Of a stretch of DNA of 64,000 nucleotides, positions 9,510-18,886 are shown in pieces. This DNA is from Bin80 sp964291275 (GTDB taxonomy: Bacteria; Bacteroidota; Rhodothermia; Rhodothermales; Bin80). The stretch covers positions 62,001-126,000 of the forward strand of contig OZ219800.1 of NCBI GenBank assembly GCA_964291275.2. The letters run 5' to 3'. The first letter of the stretch is position 1; the number at the start of each line of letters is the position of its first letter. The translations under genes and the position numbers were made by a program. Under the pieces are notes generated by a model. That model worked only from the letters and a program-made list of their open reading frames with translations. It was not told where the DNA came from and ran no database searches.

Positions 9510-9725
9510 CTAGTGGAGTTAAGCAAAAAAGTCTTTGATGTGCGATACAACCTGTTTTCCATCAAAGATTCATACAACCTTCACGGAAAACTGTTTTCTA
9601 GGATGTGGTGTCAAAATTAGTTAGAACCGCCTTCGTAACCGATTGGAAATAGATCTAAGCTGATGTTTCTGTATTTGTTCCAGTAAGGTTGCTTACAAGG
9701 ATGACAACTGATCTGTGTACTGGAT
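9510..9725. other. Upstream region of the T9SS gene
   Basis: This stretch holds no gene. It contains two small inverted repeats: AACTCC with GGAGTT around 9510-9520 and 9530, and CTTTGATG with CATCAAAG around 9533-9570. They lie within 120 bp upstream of the T9SS gene start at 9461 and so fall in its promoter or 5' leader. No clear promoter elements were recognised; Bacteroidota promoters (TTTG/TANNTTTG) are hard to call by eye. Confidence 0.35.
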
Positions 9726-10330
9726 CTATTTCAGTCGTGGTTCCGCCTCTTTCTGTGCCATGGCCACCCATCGATGATGCTGCTTGAATTGACCCAGCGC
9801 TTGATTCTACGCAAGGACTCGTTGACTTGACTATTGAGATGTTCCATGATGTTGGTGGTCCGCAAACTCCGCCATAGCTCCTTGTCCACGTTTAACCGAT
9901 GTAGCGTTAGCGTCTCCTCCCCTCCATCCCTTTCAGCAGGCTTCGGGCGGCCTAGTATTGCTCTTCGGCCTGCAATGCTTCACAGATTGATCCCAGACAC
10001 TGTTTTGCCTCGTCGTACGTGTCCTGATGGTAGGCGTCATTGAGTTGCTGTCTTACTGCTTCCTGATCTTCTTTTCATTTGAGCTTTTCCACCACATTCT
10101 CTCATTTGTGCCACGTGCAGCGCGCTGCACGTGTGCGTATCCTCCGAAGATCCGGCGGACCGCCTGTGAAGCCCCTCGCCCCCATCCATAACCCACAAAA
10201 GCCCCTGATCATAGCGTGATCCCTGATTCACCAAGTTCGTCAGTAAGCCTTCCACAGTCTCCTCATTCTCTGTAGTGAGCTTTACAACGGAAGTGGCCCC
10301 TTGGTATGGTAGTATAGTAGAGGGTAACTT
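9726..10330 (-). pseudogene. Decayed IS256/mutator-type transposase
   Basis: Reading the reverse strand in shifting frames gives pieces in the order expected for a mutator transposase: ILPYQGATSVVKLTTENEET, LLTNLVNQGSRYDQGLL, WVMDGGEGLH (catalytic Asp region), LNDAYHQDTYDEAKQCL, then LRTTNIMEHLNSQVNESLRR and a tail WVAMAQKEAEPRLK before TAG at 9726-9728. At least two frameshifts and internal stops separate these pieces, and the N-terminal third is missing. It is an old relic with no coding capacity. No terminal repeats were found around it. Confidence 0.75.
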
Positions 10331-10392
10331 TTGACGGGACGTAAATGAATGCCGCGCCAGCCCCTTACTCTCCCATGCTTCTTTGAGAAACC

Positions 10393-10416
10393 AACAATTC
10401 TCTTACAGGAATTGTT
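10393..10416. promoter_or_regulatory. Inverted repeat upstream of the GT-C/methyltransferase fusion gene
   Basis: AACAATTC and GAATTGTT form 8-bp perfect arms around an 8-base centre, 46 bp before the start codon at 10462. A third related half-site, GACAATTCTTAGAC, lies closer to the gene at about 10430. It may be an operator or a small leader hairpin; there is no T-tract to make it a terminator. Confidence 0.35.
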
Positions 10417-10461
10417 CTACTTTTGTCTGACAATTCTTAGACGGCGAGAACAGAAAAAAGG

Positions 10462-12354
10462 ATGGCCCCCGCGATAGTGAGAAAATCTCCGAACCGATGG
10501 CTCACTATGTGGCAATTGGTCGCACACGTTGGACTCTGTGCTGCGGTTTTAACATTGGGGTTTGTAGCAGTTGACCGTAGCTATGTCCTGCTAATATTTG
10601 GCCTGGTCGTATTCGGTAGCGTTTGTTGGATTGTCTGTTGGCGCTGGGGAAATTTTGATCTGAAAGCCGTCATCCTATATGCACTGCTATTTCGGTTGGC
10701 ATTGATTGGCCTTCCACCATCTGTTTCCGATGATGCTTACCGCTACGTGTGGGATGGACTTGTACAGCAGAACGGCATTAATCCGTACAGACTCGCACCA
10801 GAGGATGTTATTTTCAGTGACCTTCAGCAGGATATTACATTCAAAGAGCTAAATTCCAAGGCATATGTGAGTGTTTATCCTCCGGTTTCTCAACTGATTT
10901 TTAGACTGGGATCTGCTTGGCACACTCCAGATAATCTGCGAAGCTATTACCTGATCAAAGGGGTTCTTCTTCTGGCTGAACTATTGGCAATTTTTCTCCT
11001 TGCCCGAATTGTGTCAAGCGGATTTGTATTGCTCTATGCATGGAACCCGGTCGTATTGCTGGAAACGGCTGGCCAGGCTCATACAGAATCGGCAGCCCTA
11101 TTGGCATTGATCCTGGTAATTTCTCTTGCCCGGCGAGGATATGGGGGCTGGGCTTCTAGCTTTTTGGCAATAGCCGGATGGATCAAGTTGTTGCCATTTC
11201 TCTTTTTTCCGTATCTGTGGAGTCGATTTGGCTGGCGCTCGGTTTGGCCTGGTGGTATTATAGCAGTACTTCTTGCACTTCCATTTGCAGCTCCATACGT
11301 ATTGAACAATGTAGCTGGATCCCTTGATCTTTACGCTCGGCTCTTTGAATTCAATGCAGGTCTGTACTACGGTATGAAAGCCGTGATGCAATGGTTTACG
11401 GGGGAGGATTGGAGTAAGCAACTCGGCCCGTTTCTGCGGCTTGTGTTTGTTGTCAGCCTTCCGATACTTTATTTCGTGAGTGCGCGGCGACGCTGGCCTC
11501 TGGCGCAGGGGATGCTCATTACAACAGGATTGTACCTAGTGCTTGCCACAACTGTCCATCCGTGGTATTTACTCATTCCGTTATTCCTAGTCGTGAGTTT
11601 ACAGGCTTGTGGATGGCATTGGATTTGGCTGGGAGTATGTTCGGCGGGCACATACTTGTTGTATGTCGGCGGACCCTATTGGATATTCGTTATAGCTGGT
11701 TGGTTAGGGTGGGGGATACTTGGAGCCATTCGGTATGCTCCAAAGTTTTTGCAGGCCGCAATGCGCTGGCGTGCCAAGCAAAAATTCAGAAAAATCAATC
11801 CTTTCTTTCCGCGCAATTGCGGCACCTTAACCGTGCTGGATTTAGGCTGTGCAGAGGGTTACGTGGGCAAGTGTATTAGGGATCGTTTGGGAGCACGTGT
11901 CTTACTGGCAGATGTGGTTGCAATGAATAGAACAGAGTTGCCTCATGTTTTACTGCAGCGAGGGTTATTGCCGTGGTCCAACGGGCATTTTGACATAGTT
12001 CTCCTCTACTTTGTATTGCATCATGCCGAAGATCCTGAAACGTTAATCCGTGAAGCAATGCGAGTATGTGCTAAGCGTGTTATCGTGGTTGAGTCAGTGT
12101 ACACAACGCCTGTTCAACTCAAGCTTCTGACAGTTTTGGACAAATTAGCCAACCGCCTGAGGTCGTATGGTAGAATGAATCTACAAGAGGGGCCCCTTCG
12201 GTTCAGGACCTCCCAGGAGTGGAGTACACTTTTTCAACAATGTGGTGCGCGGTCAATAGCTGAATTCAAAACAGGAATAGGACCATTTGCCGGAGCGGGG
12301 TTCGTTCTTGAGCCGCATCTGACCGTCAGATCTAATGCAAATATCGAGAAATGA
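10462..12354 (+). CDS. GT-C mannosyltransferase-like membrane protein fused to a SAM methyltransferase
   Basis: A 630-residue fusion. Residues 1 to about 440 form a polytopic membrane protein with roughly 10-12 hydrophobic segments and the GT-C signature SVSDDAYRYVWDG (acidic pair after the first helices), resembling the polyprenol-phosphate mannosyltransferase families GT87/MptA-like. Residues from about 450 form a class I methyltransferase: LDLGCAEGYVGK is motif I, and FDIVLLYFVLHHAEDPE is the motif with the acidic and HH residues. The two halves likely act on the same lipid-linked or surface glycan, with the transferase facing the outside and the methyltransferase in the cytoplasm. No stop or frameshift lies between them. 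It converges on miaA, 81 bp away. Substrate is unknown. Confidence 0.82.
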   Translation: MAPAIVRKSPNRWLTMWQLVAHVGLCAAVLTLGFVAVDRSYVLLIFGLVVFGSVCWIVCWRWGNFDLKAVILYALLFRLALIGLPPSVSDDAYRYVWDGLVQQNGINPYRLAPEDVIFSDLQQDITFKELNSKAYVSVYPPVSQLIFRLGSAWHTPDNLRSYYLIKGVLLLAELLAIFLLARIVSSGFVLLYAWNPVVLLETAGQAHTESAALLALILVISLARRGYGGWASSFLAIAGWIKLLPFLFFPYLWSRFGWRSVWPGGIIAVLLALPFAAPYVLNNVAGSLDLYARLFEFNAGLYYGMKAVMQWFTGEDWSKQLGPFLRLVFVVSLPILYFVSARRRWPLAQGMLITTGLYLVLATTVHPWYLLIPLFLVVSLQACGWHWIWLGVCSAGTYLLYVGGPYWIFVIAGWLGWGILGAIRYAPKFLQAAMRWRAKQKFRKINPFFPRNCGTLTVLDLGCAEGYVGKCIRDRLGARVLLADVVAMNRTELPHVLLQRGLLPWSNGHFDIVLLYFVLHHAEDPETLIREAMRVCAKRVIVVESVYTTPVQLKLLTVLDKLANRLRSYGRMNLQEGPLRFRTSQEWSTLFQQCGARSIAEFKTGIGPFAGAGFVLEPHLTVRSNANIEK

Positions 12355-12435
12355 ATCCGCAATCTTCGTGGTATTTCTCACAGCCCCAACACGGTTCTGT
12401 CAGTGTTCATAGTCCCATTCATGATTGGGGAGTGA

Positions 12436-13359
12436 TTACTCTTCAGAAAGGTGACAGAGTGTCCTAACCAAGACCTCATCTGGGGTCTCCGCACTAACTC
12501 TTCGGTACGTTTCATAGCGCCGAAACCACGTCAGTTGTCGCTTTGCATAGCGTCGGCTGTTGCGTTTCAGGGTTTCGACCATATGAGTCCATGTATACAA
12601 GCCGTCCAAGTAAGCCAGTGGTTCTTTATAGCCAATTGATTTTAATGCGGGCAATGTTCGGTCAAGTTGCTTATTGCGGATACTCTGAACTTCCTCAATG
12701 AGGCCTGCCGCGAGCATTTCATCTACACGCTGCTCAATTCGTCGATAGAGCACTCTGCGGTCCAGTGTTAGTACGGTTACACAAAACGAATAGGGGGGAG
12801 TCTCATGGACATCGTGAAACTTGGATAGTGGTGTGCCCGTGAGTTCAAAAACCTCGAGCGCCCGGATCATCCGCGTCGTTTTTGTCGGATCCATTGTCCT
12901 GGCAGAATCCGGATCCACTCGACAAAGTTCTTCGTAGAGTGCGTTTTTGCCCAAGTCAGCAAGTCTATTTCCAATAGATGTGCGCACTTCCGGATCAGAA
13001 GGAATGAGCGGGGATAGACCGTGTATTAGTGCGTGAATGTATAATGTTGAGCCGCCAACTACAATTGGAACACGATCACGTGCCAAAATCTCACTAATAC
13101 GCGTTGTAGCCAGCTTAGCAAATACGCCGGCAGAATAGTGTTCGCCAAGTTTCAACTCATCAATAAAGTGGTGAGGCACCAAGGCGAGTTCTTGAGCAGT
13201 AGGCTTCGCTGATCCAATGGAGAGCTCCTTGTAGATCTGACGGCTATCTGCGGAGATAATTTCACCACCAATGACCTCCGCTAGCCTTATTCCCAGAGCC
13301 GTTTTACCCACTGCGGTAGGGCCGACGATAGCGTGAATCGGCATTGTCTGGGCCCGCAT
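12436..13359 (-). CDS. miaA: tRNA dimethylallyltransferase
   Basis: A 307-residue MiaA, which transfers a dimethylallyl group from DMAPP to N6 of A37 in tRNAs reading UNN codons. The P-loop GPTAVGKTALG lies at about residues 12-22, followed by the substrate-binding region SADSRQIYKEL, GGSTLYIHALIHGL near 100 and the C-terminal KSIGYKEPLAYLDG and RNSRRYAKRQLTWFRR, which are family signatures. The length matches the usual 300-320 residues. The rhodanese gene lies 17 bp upstream on the same strand, so both are probably cotranscribed. Confidence 0.97.
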   Translation of the reverse strand: MRAQTMPIHAIVGPTAVGKTALGIRLAEVIGGEIISADSRQIYKELSIGSAKPTAQELALVPHHFIDELKLGEHYSAGVFAKLATTRISEILARDRVPIVVGGSTLYIHALIHGLSPLIPSDPEVRTSIGNRLADLGKNALYEELCRVDPDSARTMDPTKTTRMIRALEVFELTGTPLSKFHDVHETPPYSFCVTVLTLDRRVLYRRIEQRVDEMLAAGLIEEVQSIRNKQLDRTLPALKSIGYKEPLAYLDGLYTWTHMVETLKRNSRRYAKRQLTWFRRYETYRRVSAETPDEVLVRTLCHLSEE

Positions 13360-13376
13360 GGCCTTGAACTCAATAT

Positions 13377-13724
13377 CTAATAGGTAGGCAGGTTTGGATC
13401 AATTTCTTTGCTCCAAGCAAGAGTTCCTCCACGGAGGTTTTTGGCGTTGAGGAGACCTGCAGCATGTAAGAATCTCACAGCCTGTGCTGATCGACCTCCA
13501 GATCTGCAATGAACGACAATCAGTTCATCGTCGCAGTGTTTACTAAGCTCCTCCATATGGTCAACCAATTCGCCGAGAGGGATTAGGTGACCACCCAAAT
13601 TAGCAATAGCATATTCCGACTCTTCTCGGACATCAAGAATGAATGGTCGTTTATTTTCGTCAAGGAGCCGTTTGAGCTCCCGTACGGTGATTTCAGGTAC
13701 ATAATCTTCGGACAAACCAGACAT
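13377..13724 (-). CDS. Single-domain rhodanese-like sulfurtransferase
   Basis: A 115-residue rhodanese domain. The active-site loop is CRSGGRSA with Cys73 as the sulfane-carrying nucleophile, and the conserved FILDVREESEY lies at about 28-38. Small stand-alone rhodaneses of this kind (GlpE/PspE-like) pass sulfur between thiosulfate and thiols or proteins in the cytoplasm. There is no signal peptide. It is the first gene of a pair with miaA; a link through tRNA thiolation is attractive but only inferred, as miaA modifies the same base that MiaB later thiomethylates. Confidence 0.9.
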   Translation of the reverse strand: MSGLSEDYVPEITVRELKRLLDENKRPFILDVREESEYAIANLGGHLIPLGELVDHMEELSKHCDDELIVVHCRSGGRSAQAVRFLHAAGLLNAKNLRGGTLAWSKEIDPNLPTY

Positions 13725-14241
13725 CGGGATACTTTTTATGAGGTAGTGAACCAGTGAACGAGCAAAGACTGAAGCGGTTGCTTGGTGGTCAATGATTGAT
13801 CCGGGACGATTTTGAATGTAACATAATTATCCTTATGTTACATTCAGGCACTCTCACTGCGTATTGAGCGGATTTTACGGGTACTGTTGGTGTCCTGCAC
13901 AACTCCACAATTGTAGTGGGATCTTTAGCTGAGGTTACTGTCCCCCTGTTTTTCCGGGGGATTTGAGAACGAGTTGCTTATGATTATTTTCACAATTCGT
14001 TTTATGGGTAGTTTTGCCTCCCTTGGGTGGGTATATCTCCCCAGCAGGAGCCCCATGATCTGGAAGATTTGACACTGGAATGGTCTGAGATCGCGATCTT
14101 ATTTGAATAGGCCTGTAGCCAAAATAGTATTCTACAGCGTGATACCTTACACGAGGGGATCCTACGTATGTCAATACGATCCTTATAGACAATGGCTTAT
14201 AATTACGCGCTTTTGTAAACTAAGGCGAGGATCCTGATTGG
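13725..14241. other. Non-coding region with two hairpins
   Basis: No convincing gene is present between the rhodanese start and the KTSC gene end. Besides the strong palindrome at 13813-13846 there is a short stem TCCCCC/GGGGGA at about 13941-13961. An 85-codon reverse frame (13935-14192) shows no recognisable domain and no good ribosome binding site, and is not called. Confidence 0.5.
13813..13846. promoter_or_regulatory. Perfect 14-bp palindromic hairpin
   Basis: Arms TGAATGTAACATAA (13813-13826) and TTATGTTACATTCA (13833-13846) are perfectly complementary around the 6-base loop TTATCC. It sits 89 bp upstream of the rhodanese start codon on the reverse strand, in A/T-rich sequence with no T-run on either side. 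An operator for a dimeric regulator, or a transcription barrier between the SIR2-HerA locus and the rhodanese-miaA pair, are both possible. Confidence 0.6.
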
Positions 14242-14454
14242 CTACAACCGGGCGTAATCGTAACGCCCCTTTATATAGTTGTGGAGATAGCCTCCTTTCG
14301 AATTAGCTTGCATAAATTCGTTGAAAACCCACTCTTCCACGTAGTAGTACACATAGTCCCCTGTTTTTAGAAACCGAACATAAAGTTCTTGACGATCAGG
14401 CTCGTAACCTATTGCTTCAATATTGGACGAACCGACATAATGCATTTCAGGCAT
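14242..14454 (-). CDS. KTSC-domain small protein
   Basis: A 70-residue protein matching the KTSC domain: it opens with YVGSSNIEAIGYEPDRQELYVRF, of which the SSNI and IGY positions are diagnostic, then GDYVYYYVEEWVFNEFM and the closing NSKGGYLHNYIKG. KTSC domains are small beta-rich modules found alone or attached to nucleic-acid enzymes such as lysyl-tRNA synthetase-like proteins. The start at 14454 is preferred to the frame's first ATG at 14577 because the longer version would overlap the HerA gene by over 100 bp, and because GTGAGG lies about 10 bases before 14454. It follows the HerA-like gene by 13 bp and was probably its operon partner, so a role with SIR2-HerA is possible but unproved. 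Confidence 0.8.
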   Translation of the reverse strand: MPEMHYVGSSNIEAIGYEPDRQELYVRFLKTGDYVYYYVEEWVFNEFMQANSKGGYLHNYIKGRYDYARL

Positions 14455-14467
14455 GTTTTGATATTCC

Positions 14468-16313
14468 TCACCCGTTTTTATGACTGTTGGTTTTCGGAGA
14501 AATAGACTGTGCCCGCCAATTTGTAAGTGCTTGAGTATAATGGCATACGTCAGGTCGAGAAGATACGTTCCATGCATCTAGTAGTTTAGGATCATCCCCA
14601 ACAGGCTTTTTCAAGGCCTTACGAATTCGAATACGTGAAGGAATTGGCATAACTTCTCCAAGAAATATCCCCTCCCCTGTCCGTAATGAAGGTAATTGTT
14701 CAACTAAGCCACCGAGATCATCAGGAACGGCAGTAACGACTTTGCTGCGATCAGCCGAATTAGTTAAACGCAATGCGATCATTGATCCACACTGACTCAA
14801 TATCGTACTGTCAATCTCAGACGGACGTTGGGATACCAGCATAAGTCCTGTTCCATACTTTCGTCCCTCTTTGGCAATAGTAGAGAGTATGCGGTGAGCC
14901 GGCGATGAGCCACCATCAGGGATGAATAGATGCGCTTCGTCAAGTATAACAAGAAGTGGCTGTTTCCTGCCTCCTACTGGAAGGTCTTGTGCCCAAAAGA
15001 GCATGTCGTAGACAATACGAAGCATCGTACCCACCACAGTCGACAGCAATTCAGACGGAATCCCCGACATATCGAAAATTGTAATCGGCCTATTATGTCC
15101 AATCCAAGCTCCTACTAGAGAATCTAAATCGTTTTCCACTTTGCCTTCGAGTTCTTGTTCGTATCCGCCGTTCGGAGAGAACAGGAACGAAAAGCGAGCG
15201 TCCTTTAACCGACTTCGCATCAAATCCAGTTGCCGCTCAATGTTGCGTTTTTTCTTGTTTTTGTAGGGTTCTTGGTTATAAGGACTCGCAGCGGGATACT
15301 GGGCTGGCTTCAATCCCTCTGGATCACCCTTACTGGTGGGTTCGTGCGCATTTTCTTCTGTTTGAGGGTTGGGCTTCTTAAATGTGATGCGCTCAAATTT
15401 ATCCAAATCATACCAGAGTTGCTTTATGCTGAACGGAACTGGAGAATCGGCGGTCAACGCTTCATGTGGAGGGCATGAATCCAAATTTTTTGCTGCAGCA
15501 ACTTTCATCTCAAGAACTTGGTCGCGTATGGCCACTTCATGATTGGGCTGCACACCTCCGAGAGTGAGTTGAAGTAGATCAGATAATGGCAAAGCCCAGA
15601 ATGGTACAACTAATTGTTCCCCTGCTTCATCATTCGGTCTGATCCGAAAAACCCGGGCTTTGTCGCCCAGCGCCTGTGCGTACTCTCCATGAGGGTCTAT
15701 GACAATCGTGCGTGCGTTGGGCAAACTGCCATCCGAAATAGTCTCCATCAATACCGTCGCGAGGTTCGACTTACCAGTTCCAGTTGAACCCACAACGATG
15801 CTGTGCCTACTTACTAACCCACCGATATTAATGTTGGCTGATATACCTGTTGAACCTGCAATTTGGCCGACAGAGATTGCACTCTCTTCACCTCCAGACC
15901 ATCCATAGATTGCGTGAAGTCCCTTATTGGTAACAAGATGAACTTCGTCTCCTACGGTCGGGTATTGCCCTACTCTACGTTCAAATTCACCTCCCATCCC
16001 TTCGCCGAAGAGAACAATGGTCATCCAGCGAAATCCTGCGTGTTGAATACCGTCTTCTATTTCTAAGAAATTGCTGATTCCTCGTTCCGTGTCCCCCATT
16101 GGTAGTGCATCAGCACCAACCTGTGTACATACCGCATAGAGATTAGCATGTCCCAGGGGGATCCGAAAAAAAACTGCCGATCTGCCCTACGCGATACGAT
16201 TCGCCAGCAATCAAAATCAGTGTCGAAGGAATATCGTCACGTAGACGCACTCGAACAACCGATCCAGTTACGGATGCAACTTGGCCAACGTATGTTGGAT
16301 CAGTTAGCGGCAT
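14468..16313 (-). pseudogene. HerA-like hexameric ATPase of a SIR2-HerA system, frameshifted in an 8-A run
   Basis: Restored, this is a 614-residue HerA/DUF87 ATPase. The ATG at 16313 lies three bases after the SIR2 stop and reads MPLTDPTYVGQVASVTGSVV, the expected N-terminal HAS-barrel. After about 49 codons the frame is lost at a run of eight T on the coding strand (16166-16173); seven T would join it to the long downstream frame starting near 16099. That frame holds Walker A GSTGTGKS (restored residues 175-182), Walker B LLVILDEAHLF and the arginine-finger region SQRPSEIDSTILSQCGS. HerA assembles as a hexamer and partners SIR2 in phage defence. The shift could be real inactivation, a homopolymer sequencing error or slippage-dependent expression. 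An internal start near 16099 would give an ATPase without its barrel. Confidence 0.85.
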
Positions 16314-17641
16314 TTCCTACACCACCACAGTCATAGAATGAAGGAAATCACAGAAAGACTGAAAATCACCTATTTTCAACCTCCCCGTTCTGTCTGCAAA
16401 CCTCATTGCTTCTCCCTTCTTCTCACTCGCGACGCAACGTTCAAATTCAAATGCGATGTCCTTGAAACCGAAGTTGTTTTTAAAGCTCCATTTGGCAAAC
16501 TTTCCACCAATAATGCCTCGCTTAGGTCCGCACACAATTAGATTAGACCGCTCATGTGCCCTTCTGACCAGTTCATCTTCCTCTGACAATTCTTGATATT
16601 GAAGAGCAATTATGTGTGTGCGCGGCCGATTTTCCAACGCGCTAAAAAGTAGGTCGTTGATATGTTGATCACTGAAACTGAAACCAACAACAATCAGTAA
16701 AGCATCGTCCTGTTCAAGGAAACGCGTGAGCCGGTCAGTGAGTGCAGAGTAAGGAAGCTGTCGTGACTCACGATATTTTTCGAAGGAAGGATAGATCATG
16801 TGACCGTCAAGTCTCGGTTCAATACGAACGACTCGAACACGACCATTACTATTGATCCTTCGCCAAGTAACAGATCCGTGCATTTTCCAGAGCCGGACCC
16901 AGTTGACACCCGGTGCAGATTCCTTCTTTCGTACACTTTCAGCATGAAAAAACGGCCTATAGCACCCGACAAATCCATCAAATATCGGAATTTGTTCTGC
17001 CTCGAGAGCGCTCTCAATCAGTATGTCGTAATTGACGGTGAATGTGCGCCGTGGAAAGGCGCTTTCCTGTGGCGGGTGCGAACCCCGCCCAACACCTGTC
17101 GCTCCGGTTGGTAGCGACCTTAGCGTATTATAGAGGTAACGACATGATATGAAGCACTGAGGTTTAACGGGCTACGCGAGTAGCTTAGCGACCATGCGGG
17201 CCGGAACGTGCAGTGAACGCCGAACAGGCCTCGAAACCAATAATGTGAGTGTCGACCTTCCGTTCATATGGGGAAGACGGGCACGTTTTGGGAAGCGAGC
17301 GACAAACGCACCAAGACGGCTCACCGGGGTATTGGCGCTGGCACGCATGGAAGATCAGGAAAGTAGCAACACGGGAAGCCCTGTCGGTGCTGAGGCACAC
17401 GGCAACCGGAACTCCGTGAGGAGCAGGCCGGGCCGTCAGGGTGGCGGATGGGTCCGTAGTACCGCAGAAGCGGGGTAATGCCAGTGGAGGGAAGGGGCCC
17501 TGAGTTGGACACAGTATGGATAAGGAAGAAGGGACATGATTACTGACAAAGGTCTAACAGGATCTGAAAAAAGTTCGGAGATTCCAAATCGTACTACATG
17601 CGAAAGCGAAGGAACATCAGGACCATCGTTTCCATGCCCTT

Positions 17642-18877
17642 GTGGACAAGGTTTGGCGAATGGATTTTCTCTGGGAAGCGTGGGCGCTGGTCCGCCGTAA
17701 TGGTGGCAGTGCAGGCGTGGACGGAGAACGCATCGTTGACATTGAAGCAAGGGGTGTGGGGGGTTGGTTAGAGGAACTGTCGCAGGATTTACGGGCCGGC
17801 ACCTACGCGCCGAAGGCGGTACGTCAGGTACTGATCCCAAAGAAACAACCGGGGAAGTTTCGACCGTTGGGCATCCCCTGTCTCCGGGACCAAGTCGCGC
17901 AGACTTCGGCGATGTTAGTATTATCGCCGATTTTTGAGGCGGACCTGCAACCGGAGCAATATGGGTATCGCGCGGGTCGAAGCGCACGGGATGCGGTGAA
18001 ACGCATCCACCACCTGTTGAACCGAGGCCACCGGGAAGTGGTGGACGCGGACCTATCCAATTACTTTGGCGAGATTCCCCATGCGGAGTTGATGAAGAGT
18101 TTGGCCCGTCGCATAAGCGATGGACGGATGCTCAGACTCATCAAGGCATGGATGGAAATGCCAGTAGTGGAGGAGGATAAAACAGGAGGGAAACGCTGTA
18201 CGAATCGAGCGCGGCGGGAACGGAAAGGGACTCCCCAAGGGAGCCCAATCTCCCCGCTGCTGAGCAACATTTATATGCGGCGTTTTATTCTTGGTTGGAA
18301 ACAACTGGGTTACGCCCGACAGTTTAGGGCGGAGATTGTTTGTTATGCAGACGATTTCTGTGTATTGGGGCAAGTATCGGCGACAAAGATGTTGGCGGTG
18401 ATTACCCAATTAATGGATCGTTTGAAGCTTCCAATCAATGCTCAAAAGACTCGATGCTTACGATGTCCCGAGGAAGCGTTTGAGTTTCTCGGATACCGCA
18501 TCGGCTGGAACTATCGACCTCAAACGGGAACAAGGTACATTGGTACCCGCCCGAGCAAGTCGAGTGTCCAAAGCATCTGCCGGCGCATTAGCGAACAAAC
18601 GGATTGTAGATTCGGATTGATAGACGCAGAAGAGATGGTACGACGTCTGAACTGGATGATCTCTGGTTGGGCCAACTACTTTACGCTGGGGCAGGTAAGT
18701 CCTGCCTACTGTGCGATTGATCAACACGCAATGCGAAGGCTGCGACAGTGGTTCTGTCGGAAGCACAAGATGAAGTTTGGGAAGTATGTGCACTTTTCGG
18801 ACATTCAGCTACGGGAAACCTACGGTCTGCAACATCTTGCGCTAAAGACGAAGAACTTTCCGTGGGCGAAGGCATGA
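17642..18877 (+). CDS. ltrA: Group II intron reverse transcriptase/maturase (intron 1)
   Basis: A 411-residue intron-encoded protein. RT blocks are in order: GGSAGVDGE, LIPKKQPGKFRPLGIP, YGYRAGRSARDAV, DADLSNYFGEIPH, GTPQGSPISPLLSNIY and the catalytic YADD in VCYADDFCVLG. A maturase (domain X) part follows, ending in LRETYGLQHL and WAKA, the usual tail. There is no HNH endonuclease domain, so mobility probably relies on nascent strands at replication forks. The frame is intact. The start taken is an ATG at 17642; translation may begin slightly upstream, since the earlier 5' part of the intron contains catalytic RNA domains. Confidence 0.93.
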   Translation: MDKVWRMDFLWEAWALVRRNGGSAGVDGERIVDIEARGVGGWLEELSQDLRAGTYAPKAVRQVLIPKKQPGKFRPLGIPCLRDQVAQTSAMLVLSPIFEADLQPEQYGYRAGRSARDAVKRIHHLLNRGHREVVDADLSNYFGEIPHAELMKSLARRISDGRMLRLIKAWMEMPVVEEDKTGGKRCTNRARRERKGTPQGSPISPLLSNIYMRRFILGWKQLGYARQFRAEIVCYADDFCVLGQVSATKMLAVITQLMDRLKLPINAQKTRCLRCPEEAFEFLGYRIGWNYRPQTGTRYIGTRPSKSSVQSICRRISEQTDCRFGLIDAEEMVRRLNWMISGWANYFTLGQVSPAYCAIDQHAMRRLRQWFCRKHKMKFGKYVHFSDIQLRETYGLQHLALKTKNFPWAKA

Positions 18878-18886
18878 GTTCAACTG

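Noticed and set aside
13935..14192. Reverse frame of 85 codons between the rhodanese and KTSC genes
   Set aside because: No recognisable domain, no ribosome binding site and an unusual composition (poly-basic tail); more likely chance than a gene.
16317..16883. SIR2 C-terminal part as a separate small gene starting at 16883
   Set aside because: Sequence upstream to the intron boundary is in frame and matches SIR2 (FTVNYDIL...), so it is the second exon of the split gene.
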